A DNA stretch of 64,000 bases from Acanthochromis polyacanthus. Its lineage: Eukaryota; Chordata; Actinopteri; Pomacentridae. A model generated the notes under the pieces. The model ran no database searches and was not told the DNA's origin. It worked only from the letters and a program-made list of their open reading frames with translations. The position numbers were made by a program, and so were the translations under genes. The first letter of the stretch is position 1; each line of letters opens with the position of its first letter. The stretch spans positions 1,977,320 to 2,041,319 of the forward strand of contig NC_067135.1 of assembly GCF_021347895.1 (NCBI RefSeq), in the 5' to 3' direction. Positions 22,600-34,036 of this stretch are shown in pieces.

Positions 22600-24120
22600 A
22601 ATAAAGAATAGAGACCTTCAAAATAAGAGCATCAGATGGAGCACTGGGCTTCACTTTAATCCTGACTGAGTTCACGTTCTGCACTACCGAGCAGGACTTC
22701 AGGTTGAAGAGCAGACTTCAGGTTTAACTCAGCTCTTCCCAGGTACATCACCATGGTAACGGATAAAGCTCCTGATAGAAAAGTGAAACTGTCCAACAGC
22801 TGTAAGAATGAGACTTAATGTGAGATGAATGGATTCATTCTGAACTCCATATCACCATGAAAATAGTTCAGTTATAAGTTTTCATTACTGGAGTATTTAT
22901 CGGTTCAGTAATTTGTCTTTTTGTACGTAACATAAAAGGGTAATATCTGGAATTTCATGATACAATCTTGTGATGCTGATGATAATTAGACTTACTCATG
23001 AAAAATAAACCTCCATCTGAGCAGCTGGTACACACAGTCAGGGGCAGATCTACTGGGGTGGCATAGGGTGGCAACTGCCCCCTTTAGAAGATGCCTTGTC
23101 ACCCTGGCTGTCACCCCAGTTCTGAATGAATCCATTAAAATACATGTATTTGAAAGGTTGTGGCCGGTTGGAAAGAGCGAAAGTCCAGAAAGGACAAACA
23201 ATGAACGAAACTTCAATGTCCGAGTGCTTGGGAACAAACGATGAAGACATAACAGTTCTATAATCTGTGACGACAGATAAGAGGCGCGTCCCCTGCCCTG
23301 AGGGGGCTACTAATAGTCAACCTCACTCATGTGGACAACAGTGGGACTTTGGCATGGCCGGCAAAATGTGAAAGAAAGACACCAAGTAGACTGGGTTAGA
23401 CCAGACGACAGTATAACTGTACACAATGTATTCAATGCTGATAGTCTCTAAGTTCATATCAAGAGTTTGCTTGCAAGACGAGTCATGGCTTCCACTGATC
23501 CTGGGCCTTGCTCATTTTCACTTTTGTAGCCAACGTTAAAGCAGTTGTGAAGAAAATTCTTCAGTGGAATACTGTTTGCTCAGAAGAACACTCCGTGCCG
23601 GCCCCTGTATATATATCTAATAGAGGATCTAATGGTATCTGTTCTCTCTGAGGTGTTGGGATTGGCCATGTGAAATCATTCAGATGTGGAGCACCTGGGC
23701 CCACTGCTCCACTTCCACTGTGCATGCTGCTTTCCAGTGACCTGTTGTCTCTCTCTGTTCCCTGCTCCCGTCACCCGATCCACACGCACAATTTATTTGG
23801 CTTTCTTTGTTCGTGCACCCTTCAACACCTCCCACCACATCATTTTCACACACCCACATGCCCACTGCTGATATTACAGACAAGACACACTCCATACCTG
23901 TAGTTATTCTTTGTTTGTCTTACCTTCATTTTATTTGGTTATTTTGGAAAATGTACTCCTCCCGTCCTTTTGTCAATCAATACTGATTTATTTAAAATTC
24001 AGTATTGATTTATTTTAAGATCGGCCACCTGATCTCTCATTTTGACCATGAAAACTAACAGGAAAAAAATCCTGAGCTGTAGAACATCAGTGTGTCAGAT
24101 TTTATTTTTTCCAAAAATGA
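22600..24120. other. Unassigned sequence, probably repeat-derived in part
   Basis: No gene recognised. 23040-23270 and 23640-23950 contain short open frames without family features. Confidence 0.3.
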
Positions 24121-24124
24121 ATTG

Positions 24125-24256
24125 GGGTCTATGGAGAAAAAGCTTTTTGGAGCCAACCCGAGCGGACGGTGGGATATTGCAAGTTTTTGACACTTCCGGG
24201 TTGGCTTCAATTCTGGAGCCAGATGCTACGTCCATCTTTATATACAGTCTGTGGAT
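24125..24256. repeat. Short interspersed repeat fragment
   Basis: Contains GGTCTATGGAGAAAAAGC and GACTTCCGGGTTGGC-like text and ends CCATCTTTATATACAGTCTG, a phrase common at repeat ends in fish genomes. It lies directly against module D. Confidence 0.4.
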
Positions 24257-24264
24257 GCAACATG

Positions 24265-24605
24265 AAACATCAGTGAATCCTGCAGAATATTGATCCAGAT
24301 TAGCTGCAGTTGTGTATCAGAACCACTAGATGTCAGTAAACAACCACATTTCAGTCTGCATCAAAGTCATGGAGACACACCTTGGTCACATGACCTGAAG
24401 GTGTTATTGGAACATGAGCTGGAACTTTAATCCAGACTGAGTCCTCACTGAAAGGGATTTAATTCAATTGTATTTATTTACAATGACAACAAAATAAATT
24501 CCGTCAGAGCTCCTGCAGTTCATTCAACACAATGCTGCTCAGCTCCTTGTTCAGGTGGAGCAGGTCTGCTTCATTGGTAGGAGATGGAGATGAGAGACAG
24601 ACCTG
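24265..24605 (-). repeat. Module D, orphan copy
   Basis: Read on minus, it encodes NEADLLHLNKELSSI and a nearby stop, then AATAAA-bearing sequence, then the CATCTAGTGGTTCTGATAC block. It matches 32570-32940 and 61085-61470. No receptor coding sequence remains next to it, so it marks a lost or rearranged locus. Confidence 0.7.
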
Positions 24606-24609
24606 CTGA

Positions 24610-25199
24610 GTCTGGAGCTGCTCAGCGTACAAACTAACTGATACGTTCTATTTTATGATCTTATTTTAAGGAACTCTGCAGATTTGATTTTAACACATTT
24701 TATCCAGCAATGCTGTTTCAGTGATGCACACATTCATGAGGAAATGCAGATAATACAAGAAAATCACACATAATTCTAAATTGGACCATTCTGCAAAATG
24801 AATAGTACAATATGATTTTACTTGACCTTAAACTGTAATATAAATCCATTTACTACAGTGAAGGTTCTGAATATTTCTTCCAACCCTTCCATGGACAAAT
24901 TAACGGGTGAATTTCCACCATCAGATTACATCCACCTTCATCTGTCAAAAAAATCGCAGCATATTGTCACTGTTTATTTTCTCTCTCCTTTCTTTATTTT
25001 CTGGATTCTTTTGGATTTTCCCTCAAAAAGCTGAGACACTGACACTCCTCTCTCACAGTTCTCTATTACTCACACCTGATTTGAAGGAAGGACTGAACCT
25101 TTTCACGAAGATCTAAATAATTTTGCAAATAATGGTCAATCTAGAGGGCAGCTAGAAGATCCCTGGTTCACGTTCCTGGAGTCTGTCTTCATGCAGTCT
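24610..25199. other. Unassigned sequence
   Basis: AT-rich sequence between module D and module E. No gene recognised. Confidence 0.3.
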
Positions 25200-25870
25200 G
25201 AGGCAGTCACTTTAAGGCAGCTGTCAATCTGTTCAAATGAGGTCCTGGCTACAAACCACTCCACATCGAGTGCAGTCACCGTATGAAGCACTCATGCAAC
25301 TCCTGCTCTGATCTGATCAACCAGCTCTTCAGTCAAACAATCAACTTTGGCCACAGGATTAAAGAAAATGTATACCAGAGAATTCCCCACATGTTAATAC
25401 AGTAGCTCAGGAGACAGCAACATGAAAGAGGGAAGAGAATGTGAGGAACCAGGTTTTACATTTATTAAGGGAATAGATTACACTTTCCTTACAGAGATGA
25501 ATAGATTCCAAACATATATGCAGACTTATACCATTAAAACAGCAACTTAAACAGCATTAACTGGATGTACAACATTTATTAATGATACAACTCTGACATC
25601 AACAGTTCCATTAATCATCATGAAGTCTAAGAATCACATTCAAATCAAGACGCTGTTCGTATTGAGACACTGGATTTGAATTGACCATTAAAGTGATCAT
25701 TTATCAGACAGCTTTAAATGACATGTCAACAAACCCTGTTGTGTATCAAATGAATTAACGTCTTTCAGCCCTGAACACCTGCTCTGTGGATCTGTCAAGA
25801 ACTATGTAAAGAACTAATAAAGCTTGAGCAAGAGTCACACTTTGTATGAATATTTTCTGAATTTGTTTCA
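25200..25870. repeat. Segmental module E, copy 2
   Basis: Similar throughout to 5541-6180, with small indels. No gene. Confidence 0.6.
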
Positions 25871-26347
25871 AAACCACACTTTGAGAGCTACAGATATTTG
25901 CTTGGTGTAAAATTTTTATTTCTGGGTTTTACTGTCAGAAACAGTCCCATGAAAGTTGAGGAATGTGTCACTAAAGACTGAAATGATTTGAAAAATTGTT
26001 GTTTTTTTATTTTGTCCAATTTGGTGTAAAACGTTTTGGAAACCAGGTGACAGTTTTTATGAGCTTTATGGAAGAAATTTATGTCAAAACCGACCACAAC
26101 TGAAATCACTGAAAGATAAAATAGCACGAGTCAGTAGACGAACAGAATACAATAAAGAATTGAATAGAAATTGGAGTAAAGATTATTTTACTTTCCACAG
26201 CAATCCATGCATCCATTATCTGTGCCATATATCTATCACAGTCACAGACATATGTTTATGATATATTTTGGATTATAAGGAGAATGGAGAGACCAAAGCA
26301 GAGGACGTTTAAATAATTTTTAGGTCCTTTTAAATTCACACATCTGT

Positions 26348-27743
26348 CAGTCCTTCCAGGATTTCGCGGGCGTTTTTCGTGATTGGCCGAAAATGCCTGA
26401 ATTCACGGCAGCTTTTTAAAAAAATTGTGATAAAAGTTGCGATGTTTTAAGCTTATTTATTGTGATGAAATTGCGGGAGACAGTGACAACTGCTACAAAG
26501 CTGCATTTTTTCCAGCTTGTAGAACATCTTTCAACACTGTAATTGACAATATTTATTCCGAAATTAATTATTTAACGTTCCAGCCCATTTCCACAAAAGC
26601 TGACACACCATGGTGGGACATTAGCAGCCAGATACTGGTTTAACAGGACGCGGTTGGTAGATTTGTGGCACTAAATGATTATTTACTATTGAATGAATCA
26701 TATTCAGACATATCTGTCAGTGGCTTAAAAAGTTAATTTCACTTCCTGGCACACACGTGTTCACACACACACACTCACAGCTTGTCACGTCAACTAACAA
26801 GAACAGCACAGAGAGTGCAGTCCTCCACCAAGACTGGTGAGTGTTCTGCATGTGTACATACCAAATCGCGTGGCCTAAATATGTAGCGAGCGAAGGGACT
26901 CAGAGACACCCCCACAATTTAATCAACTGTTCCTTGTATCATTTCCGATACGTCCACAGTGGTAGATTTGTTGTAGGATCACAATGTGATCATCAGCAGG
27001 CCGCTGAGGTAGCGTTCACCTGTTGCCATGGTTACCGTGCCGCTATCAGACGCCGTGCCGCTATGAATCCTGAACAAATCCGTGGATCCAAACTTTAAGC
27101 CGTATCACTGCTGAAGTCTAATCCCTTGGTCCTTGTGTCATTTCTGACCGACCCTGAAAACTTCATTTAAATCCCTGAGTCTGTTTCTGAGTGATGTTGG
27201 TAACAGAGGAAGGATTCACACACGCTGATCGTCACATAAGTCCGTCGTGTTCTTTGGAATAATTAATCTAATTTACCTTCATTCTTTCAGTGCTCTAACG
27301 GATCTCGATTCAACAGTTTCCATCATGGTGATTTATCTGGTCTGTTGTCTGATCATTTCAGCCGTTCTAATATGTTTCGTGTTTTTTTTTTAAATGTATC
27401 AATCCATGATTTTTTTTTGTATTCCACCACAGTATTGCACAGGTGTAAAACAGTTTAGCTCCGCTTTGGTGAAGAACATCAGTGAATTAATTGTTTATCA
27501 CGGTCTTGAGCAGTAATTTTTGTTGGTAAATGAGAGACATTAGTATCGCACATGTCTGCATCTTCAAACCATAAACAGGAAGTGAATTCGGTGACATACG
27601 TGCATTACGTTTTCGCTGGGAGCTGCTATGATTGGTGGAACTCACAGAAGGTGGGCCAAAATTGCGGGAAAGTTGCGGTGATTGGACAAAATTGCGTGAT
27701 TTTGCGTGAAATCGCGCAACATCGTGAATTCCTGGAGGGACTG
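26348..27743. mobile_element. Non-autonomous TIR element with 6-bp target duplication
   Basis: The ends CAGTCCTTCCAGGA and TCCTGGAGGGACTG are inverted. ATCTGT is directly repeated at 26342-26347 and 27744-27749. The paralogous flank at 52108-52125 reads CACAAATCTGTAAATGAC without an insertion, confirming the boundaries. The inner 1.37 kb holds only short frames and CG-rich subterminal text (ATTGCGTGATTTTGCG). Confidence 0.8.
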
Positions 27744-27908
27744 ATCTGTAAATGACAGTATTATGTAAATCTATGACAACTTGTCATTGAATTGTTTTTT
27801 TTTGGCAGGTACTAAAATATGGTTGCTATCATCTATCAGTCATCTGTTTCATTGTTTTAATTTCTAGTATTTTAAGTGTTTTTGCTTTTCCTGAATTTAG
27901 ACATTTCC
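27744..27908 (-). other. 3' flank of receptor copy 3
   Basis: Matches the 3' flank of receptor copy 8 at 52110-52222, linking these two loci as sister duplicates. Confidence 0.5.
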
Positions 27909-28814
27909 TCAGTTGATGTTGTTCTTACAGCACACTGTTTTACCAGCTGTGTGCAGAAACAGCAGAGGTAACACCAGACTGCTGGGAAGACTAAACCAGA
28001 CAGCAATCATCACGGTCACACATTCATCACTTCCCGAGGAGGACATGGAAGCCCAAACCAGACTCCATGAAAACCTCAACACCAGCACTCCCAGTATGAC
28101 CATAATGGTGTAGAATGCCCTCTGCTTTGATTGGTCAACCCTCTTCTTACCCCCACCCTGTTCCCCTGGACCTGGACGAATCAGAACACAGAGAACAGAA
28201 ACGCTGCAGAAGGAGATGATGCCTAAAGATGATATCAAGGAGCAGAAATCCATGACGATGTAGACGTCCTGAATCAGCACAAAACCACTGTCTACAAAGG
28301 AGAGCAGCCAGACACAGGCGATGCTGATGTTCCTGATTCTGATCCCTCTCTCTTTTCTCAGGCTCAGGTAGGTGATGGGATGAACCACAGCCAGGTAGCG
28401 CTCCACACAGGTCAGGGCGTGGAAGAACATCTCACCGTACCAGCTGATAGACACAACAAAGTACGCCACCAGAACCACGTTAAAATGATCACTGCAGATA
28501 CCAGAAATCATGAGGACAGACCCAAAGACTCCAATCATCTCCATGGTGACCATGTTGTAGGTGAAGCTGTCAGAGTGACTCATGGTTGCTGCTGAGGAGG
28601 TGGAGGACTTTTTCCTCCATTGTTGGAGACCATGGTAGATGATGAAGATGCAGAGAGGGAGGAGGAGGAGGATGTAGGTGACACGAAATGTGATGTAGAT
28701 GAAGGAGCCTGGTGTGGTGACGTAACACTTCAGGAATGTAGAGTTGAGGTTGTTGGAGGAAATGTTTGGATGAAGAAGGGAGTCATTGGAGGATGAGGAG
28801 AAGTTCACTGACAT
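27909..28814 (-). CDS. Atypical rhodopsin-like seven-TM receptor, copy 3 (intact)
   Basis: 301 codons in one exon. The ATG at 28814 directly follows a CAG acceptor and is the first ATG in frame. The short extracellular N terminus has N-glycosylation sequons at residues 4, 10, 17 and 24. Seven hydrophobic segments follow. TM3 ends in CVERYLAVVHP (ERY in place of DRY), the third cytoplasmic loop holds RPGPGEQGGGKKRV, and TM7 ends LPSSLVLPLLFLHTAGK. CWxP and NPxxY are absent. A membrane receptor role is inferred from topology; ligand and G-protein coupling are unknown. A B-type first-exon cassette ends 114 nt upstream at 28929. Confidence 0.85.
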   Translation of the reverse strand: MSVNFSSSSNDSLLHPNISSNNLNSTFLKCYVTTPGSFIYITFRVTYILLLLPLCIFIIYHGLQQWRKKSSTSSAATMSHSDSFTYNMVTMEMIGVFGSVLMISGICSDHFNVVLVAYFVVSISWYGEMFFHALTCVERYLAVVHPITYLSLRKERGIRIRNISIACVWLLSFVDSGFVLIQDVYIVMDFCSLISSLGIISFCSVSVLCVLIRPGPGEQGGGKKRVDQSKQRAFYTIMVILGVLVLRFSWSLVWASMSSSGSDECVTVMIAVWFSLPSSLVLPLLFLHTAGKTVCCKNNIN

Positions 28815-28928
28815 CTGGAAGAGAAAAAGACATGACAATCAAATGGGTTCGAAATAAAAACCGTCATTAGTTTTGTGTTTGTGAATAAAGAGAGATATTA
28901 TTTTTCAGATAATTCAAAGAGCACCAAC

Positions 28929-29075
28929 CTTGTGAGTGTTTGTTTCTGAGCTTCCTCCCTCTGTGTCTCTCCTCGGAGGACTCTGAAGGTTTGATCCAGA
29001 TCTACTGCACTGACTGTTTATGACAGAACCACTCCACCTTTAAGTGTTCAAATATGTTTCATTTGCATTAAGAAA
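28929..29075 (-). promoter_or_regulatory. B-type promoter/first-exon cassette, copy 1
   Basis: Read on minus it contains GGTGGAGTGGTTCTGTCATA and ends AAACACTCACAAG followed by GTTGGTGC, a donor-like site at 28928. The matching acceptor is the CAG before the receptor ATG, giving a 114-nt intron. Same cassette as at 41449-41590, 46695-46847 and 55881-56035. Confidence 0.6.
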
Positions 29076-29127
29076 GAAAAAACAAAGACAATGACAGATT
29101 GTCAAAACTGACAAATAAAGCCAACCC

Positions 29128-29184
29128 CTCACGCGCACGCACGCACGCACGCACGCGCGCACGCGCACACGCGCACACACGCAC

Positions 29185-29250
<66 letters not shown>
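29128..29250. repeat. (CA)n microsatellite with CGCA start
   Basis: Runs of ACGC grade into pure AC dinucleotide repeats. Frames through it are artefacts. Confidence 0.95.
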
Positions 29251-29252
<2 letters not shown>

Positions 29253-29404
29253 ATTTGTGTATTCAAATCACATAGTCATTAACTCTGTGCTCTGTGAGTG
29301 TTTCTGTGTTCATGGTTGTGTTGTTTCAGTCACACCTGTGACTGTGGTTTGCTGAAATATGCTGCTTTACAGGAACTATCACACTATTAATAATAGCAGA
29401 TTTA

Positions 29405-30317
29405 CATCAATCAGGCACATCATTCTGACCACCTGCCTAACATTGTGTTGGTCCCTTTATGCTGCTGAAACTCCTGTGACCCAGTGGGAGCTCTGGATGT
29501 CCTGTGGCACTGGGATGGTGGCAGTGAACTCTGTGGGTTGCAGGGTGGGGCCTATTTAGATCATGTTGTGGTTTCTCTTAGACATCAGGGATGTGCAGAT
29601 GTTGAAGAAACGTCCCTTGACACTGACTTGCTTTAATAATGTTTATTATGAGGAAGAACAGCATCGATCAGACGGAGAGACTGCCTGGGAGGATTCAGCC
29701 AAATAATCCTCTCAGAACAGCAAGCAGATATCGCATTTATATGTTTTGGACAAGTATGAGGTCACAACATATGTTTCCTGTTTAGAGGACATCTGGTCTA
29801 AGAACAAATCAACCCCCCAGACAATTTGCCCAAAGAGCCATTAAGGCCCCGGAGGTCATTATCCGAGACATAAGGACTCCCACCTACACAGCACTGAGTT
29901 CCTCCCACAGGAAAACATTCCATTCTATTAGTTTATTAACATATGTCTCAGATCAGATACTACAATCAGGATGATCCTGGACCATCTCACAGATGCTCAA
30001 TAAGATCTGGATCTGGGGAGTGTGGAACCCAGGTGAACAGCTTAGGTCTGTCATGTTCTCTGGTCCACTCTGAGCAGTTCTTGTGGTGTGTCGGGGTGCT
30101 TTGTCCTGCTGAGGGTGGAAACTGGCATCAAGGACTGCTGTTGATGCTGGAGGGTGGGGGGTTGGGGGTGATTTGACCTGAAATGTTTGGGTGGTGGTAT
30201 ATGTCATACATTCACATGAATGTCAGGACTGAAGGTTTCCCAGCAGAACGGTGTCTTATAACAAGATGATGGATGTTCTTCACCTGTCAGCGGTCAGAAT
30301 GTTGTTTCTGATTGGTG
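29405..30317. mobile_element. PIF/Harbinger-like MITE with TTA target duplication
   Basis: The inverted ends CATCAATCAGGCACATC and GTTGTTTCTGATTGGTG are flanked by TTA (29402-29404 and 30318-30320). Uninterrupted module C copies read AGATTTAAACGAAGG, giving the empty site. The 3-bp TTA duplication suggests PIF/Harbinger. It is enlarged by an LTR-like insertion. Confidence 0.7.
29600..29941. mobile_element. Possible solo LTR
   Basis: A 342-bp block with TGTT...AACA ends lies inside the Harbinger-like element. I could not identify a convincing target duplication and there is no internal coding region, so the assignment is tentative. Confidence 0.35.
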
Positions 30318-30415
30318 TTAATGAAGGAAAATGAAAGTTGTTGTGCAGAGAAATCTTCAGATCAAACCATTCAAGCATTGATCCATCAGAGTTCAGTCCA
30401 TCAGCTGTTTTCTTT

Positions 30416-30969
30416 TAGCCTAGCCGCGCTAGACAACTCATGGCAATGAATTTAATTCTCTGCCAGGGTGGGTCTAGTTACCCTCCATAAGGCTCGAGGT
30501 TGGATGCTCCTAAAACTGGCCGGACCAATCACCATGAAGTGTAGAGTCAGAAGGCGGGCGTAACTAAGTGATGACAGAGGCGCAACGATTCTGATAGAAA
30601 CAACCGGAAACAACTAGCCTAGCCGTGCTAGACAACCCACGGCAACGAATTTAATTCTCTGCCAGGGTCGACAACAAAAACGACAACAGTCGTTGAGCTC
30701 CATTAGCACCGACTCTGAATAATCTTTCTGTTAACATGTCTGTAATATACTTGAGCTTCACCCATTGACTGTATAAATAAGGCTTCACCGAACTCCCGCA
30801 TCCTCTGATTTCCGGCGCTCTAGGAGCCTATTTGTTGCACTGATTGGTTGTATACCTACCCAATTGCTGCAGAGGGATTTGATAGACAACCTTTTAGCCC
30901 GCCTCCCTCCCTGTCGAGCGTGCCTAGACCCTTGTGCCTTCAGAGCATGGGTCTAGCACAGCTAGGCTA
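30416..30969. mobile_element. TIR element with 9-bp target duplication, copy 2
   Basis: Same TAGCCTAGCC/GGCTAGGCTA ends as 8543-9743. GTTTTCTTT is directly repeated at 30407-30415 and 30970-30978. An internal partial copy of the left end occurs at about 30615. No helicase fragment is visible here. Confidence 0.85.
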
Positions 30970-30979
30970 GTTTTCTTTG

Positions 30980-31604
30980 GCACATACTGTCTCACATATG
31001 AACCTTAGCACATGTCGCTTACACATTATTCCATCACAACAAATTAAAGACGTGCTGGACACTGTTGTTCTCAGCATTTGATAATGATTGATAATTGATC
31101 TTCTTTTTAACAAAAGTTACTGACAGAATAGTTTTCTCCCAACTCATCTCGTTCTCGGTCAGATTCAGCATCACAGATAAATGTCACTGAGGTCTTAGGA
31201 CCACGGTGGTCTGGATTAATACTGATTGGCTGCAGGACTGCTGATAATTCCTGATAAAGGACATTGACTAAGTAGTTCCAGTGAAACATCTGCTCCCAAA
31301 TATCAAAGTGTTCTTTCAGGTTATCAGTATGACCTGAATCCATTTTCAGAGACCCCATCACAGTACCTCTGCTTCTTTTGCCAGCTCTCTTCCAGCCTCA
31401 CCTGTCTTGATTTATGTCCTCCAGAGGAGCTAACCCAGCATCACAGCCACCCAGAGTCTTCAAATAAGATTAACAGTTAAAGCGAACTGTCAACTAAACA
31501 ACCAACAGGAAACCCAATGAGGAAAACAACCAGCAAAAAATAACGAGTAAAAGCTAAAGTATTATATATCATATAAAAGGTAAAGTATTAATTCTGCTGT
31601 TAAT
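30980..31604. other. Unassigned sequence with one short frame
   Basis: A minus-strand frame at 31107-31361 (84 codons, WNYLVNVLYQELSAVLQP and SVTFICDAESDRERDELGEN) looks more protein-like than most short frames here. I do not recognise a family and see no splice context. Confidence 0.3.
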
Positions 31605-32105
31605 GATTATTTGCATGACAAGTCCTGCCTGAAACAGAACTCACATCAATTATTTGTCTCATATATCAGGCTCATATTTAAATGAAACAACAAGAGCAGC
31701 CGCTCAGGACTCAATCACTTTATCTGATTTGAATAAACACCTGTCTCTGTTGATATAAAAGTCATTTGATTTCTGTTCTCCTGAACGGACACATCATTAA
31801 CTGCTGACGTATTGTTGAACAAGGCTCCTCAGTTTGGACTCTGGTCTCCCTGGAAAAGCGGAGAACGAGGAGAACATTTGCATACAGAAAAAAATGTGAA
31901 GGGACTAAACATGTAAAACCCTCACAGCCCTCCTTCCACCTGTTACATAATCACACAAACTGATGTTGTAAAGTTGTGTAAATGTGGATCAGATGTCAGT
32001 TTCCAACAGTGTGTGACTCTGTAACGCAGCAGGAGGAAGGTCAGAAAGAAACACTGCTGACAAGGTGGGTGTCCTTTAAATATGTCATCATGTTTACTTC
32101 ATGGT
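31605..32105 (+). promoter_or_regulatory. A-type promoter/first-exon cassette, copy 3
   Basis: Full cassette ending CTGCTGACAAG at 32064 followed by GTGGGT. The facing acceptor is TTTTCCAG at 33128, giving a 1064-nt inferred intron before the intact receptor copy 4. Confidence 0.65.
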
Positions 32106-32569
32106 GTTTGGAGCTGAAAATAGTTTTTATTTTTGATTAGTGATGATTTAAAGACCTATTACTGACAGAGGAAAGACATAATTTAAATATAAATCTGTCT
32201 TACAGTGAATTCTTCAACAATCATTTAAAGAATTATTCTGATGTATTTGTCAGACTTCAGTCTGCCTCGAATCCAGGAGTGAACAATAGTGAACAGAGAG
32301 AGGAGTGCTGGTGTCTCAGAAACAATAATCTGTCCTTCAATGAAACAAAGTAAAGAAAATAAACAGTGATAATATTTCAAGCTGGATGTGTTTTGGAAGT
32401 GATGGAAATGAATCTATTAATTAGTTCATAGCAGTAGCAGAAGCATTACTGAGGGAAAAGCAGTAATCCTACATTGCTAAATACTCTTTTCTCATTCACA
32501 TTGTACAGAATAGCACATTTCTGAGTTATATATACTATTAATTGGACTTTAATTACTGATTCATTAGTG

Positions 32570-32940
32570 TCCATCTCCATCTCCTACCAATGAAGCAGAC
32601 CTGCTCCACCTGAACAAGGAGCTGAGCAGCATTGGGTTGAATGAACTGCAGGAGCTCTGAGGGAATTTATTTTGTTGTCATTGTAAATAAATACAATTGA
32701 ATTAAATCCCTTTCAGTGAGGACTCAGTCTGGATTAAAGTTCCAGCTCATGTTCCAATAACACCTTCAGGTCATGTGACCAAGGTGTGTCTCCATGACTT
32801 TGATGCAGACTGAAATGTGGTTGTTTACTGACATCTAGTGGTTCTGATGCACAACTGCAGCTAATCTGGATCAATATTCTGCAGGATTCACTGATGTTTC
32901 ATGTTTTCTGTGGTGAATGAGGTTCATTTCAATCAACAAC
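32570..32940 (+). repeat. Module D in the first intron of receptor copy 4
   Basis: Sense-oriented. It carries a frame ending ADLLHLNKELSSIGLNELQ, a stop, and TAAATAAATACAATTG with polyadenylation-like signals within 60 bp. It could act as an alternative terminal exon or be a duplicated passenger. Confidence 0.6.
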
Positions 32941-33130
32941 ATAATAAAAATCTGGTTCTGATGTGATCACAAACTGTATTTTTTACAAGATTATTATTAT
33001 TTGCATCCTGTTCACTCTACAGAGTGAGAACTCTGTAAAAGGGATCCAGTTTCTTTAGAGAGGAGTGGAAGTGGTGGAGAAAGACAATGTAGTGATTATA
33101 TTTATTGTCAAATCTTTTTCTTTTCCAGCT

Positions 33131-34036
33131 ATGTCTGCAAACTCCTCATCCTCCAATGACTCCCTTCTTCATCCAAATTGTTCCTCCATCAACTTCAACC
33201 TCCCTTTCGACATGTATTGTCTCATGTCCACACCAGGCTCCATCATCTCCACAATGTTCTTCATCACCACCATCCTCCTCCTCCTCCCTCTCTACATCTT
33301 CATCATCTACCATGGTCTCCAACAATGGAGGAAAAAGTCCTCCACCTCCTCAGCAGCAACCATGAGTCACTCTGACAGCTTCACCTACAACATGGTCACC
33401 ATGGAGATGATTGGAGTCTTTGGGTCTGTCCTCATGATCTGTGGCATCTACAGTGATGATTTCAAGATATTTGTTGTGGGGTACATTCCTTTTATTTTCA
33501 GCTGGTACGGTGGGATCTTCTTCCACGTCCTGACCTGTGTGGAGCGCTACCTGGCTGTGGTTCATCCCATCACCTACCTGAGCCTGAGAAAAGAGAGAGG
33601 GATCAGAATCAGGAACATCAGCATCGCCTGTGTCTGGCTGCTTTGCTTTGTGGGGACGATGTTGTTGATGATCGAGTACGTTGCCATCATGATGTCTCTC
33701 TGTTTCTTGACTTTATCTTTAGCCGTCGTCTCCTTCTGCAGCGTTTCTGTTCTCTGTGTTCTGATAGGTCCAGGTCCAGGGGAACAGGGTGGGGGCAGGA
33801 AGAGGGTTGACCAATCAAAGCAGAGGGCGTTCTACACCATTATGGTCATACTGGGAGTGCTGGTGGTGAGGTTTTCATGGAATCTGGCTTGGGTTGTGGT
33901 GTATTTGTCAGGACAAAGTATTGATTGTGTGATGAGGACAGCTTGTCTCTGGCTGAATCTGCCCAGTGCTCTGGTGTTACCTCTGCTGTTTCTACTTCGA
34001 GCAGGAAAATTAGTGTGTTGCAAGAAAAATATTTAA
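33131..34036 (+). CDS. Atypical rhodopsin-like seven-TM receptor, copy 4 (intact)
   Basis: 301 codons. The ATG at 33131 is two bases after a TTTTCCAG acceptor, and no in-frame ATG lies upstream. Sequons are at residues 4, 9 and 16. TM2 contains NMVTMEMIGVFG with Glu where most class A receptors have Asp. TM3 ends CVERY, and the third cytoplasmic loop is GPGPGEQGGGRKRVDQSK. The TM7 end is LPSALVLPLLFLLRAGK with a short basic tail (CCKKNI). Diversity relative to its paralogues lies in the N terminus, the TM3 start, TM4-TM5 (GTMLLMIEYVAIMMSLCFL) and TM6-TM7. It is served by the A cassette at 31605. A likely AATAAA is at 34788-34793. Confidence 0.87.
   Translation: MSANSSSSNDSLLHPNCSSINFNLPFDMYCLMSTPGSIISTMFFITTILLLLPLYIFIIYHGLQQWRKKSSTSSAATMSHSDSFTYNMVTMEMIGVFGSVLMICGIYSDDFKIFVVGYIPFIFSWYGGIFFHVLTCVERYLAVVHPITYLSLRKERGIRIRNISIACVWLLCFVGTMLLMIEYVAIMMSLCFLTLSLAVVSFCSVSVLCVLIGPGPGEQGGGRKRVDQSKQRAFYTIMVILGVLVVRFSWNLAWVVVYLSGQSIDCVMRTACLWLNLPSALVLPLLFLLRAGKLVCCKKNI

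Larger units (their letters stand above)
29250..30405 (+). repeat. Module C, copy 2, split by an insertion
   Basis: Module C runs to AGCAGATTTA at 29404 and resumes at 30318 with TTAATGAAGG. The break is a TIR element at 29405-30317. Confidence 0.7.
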
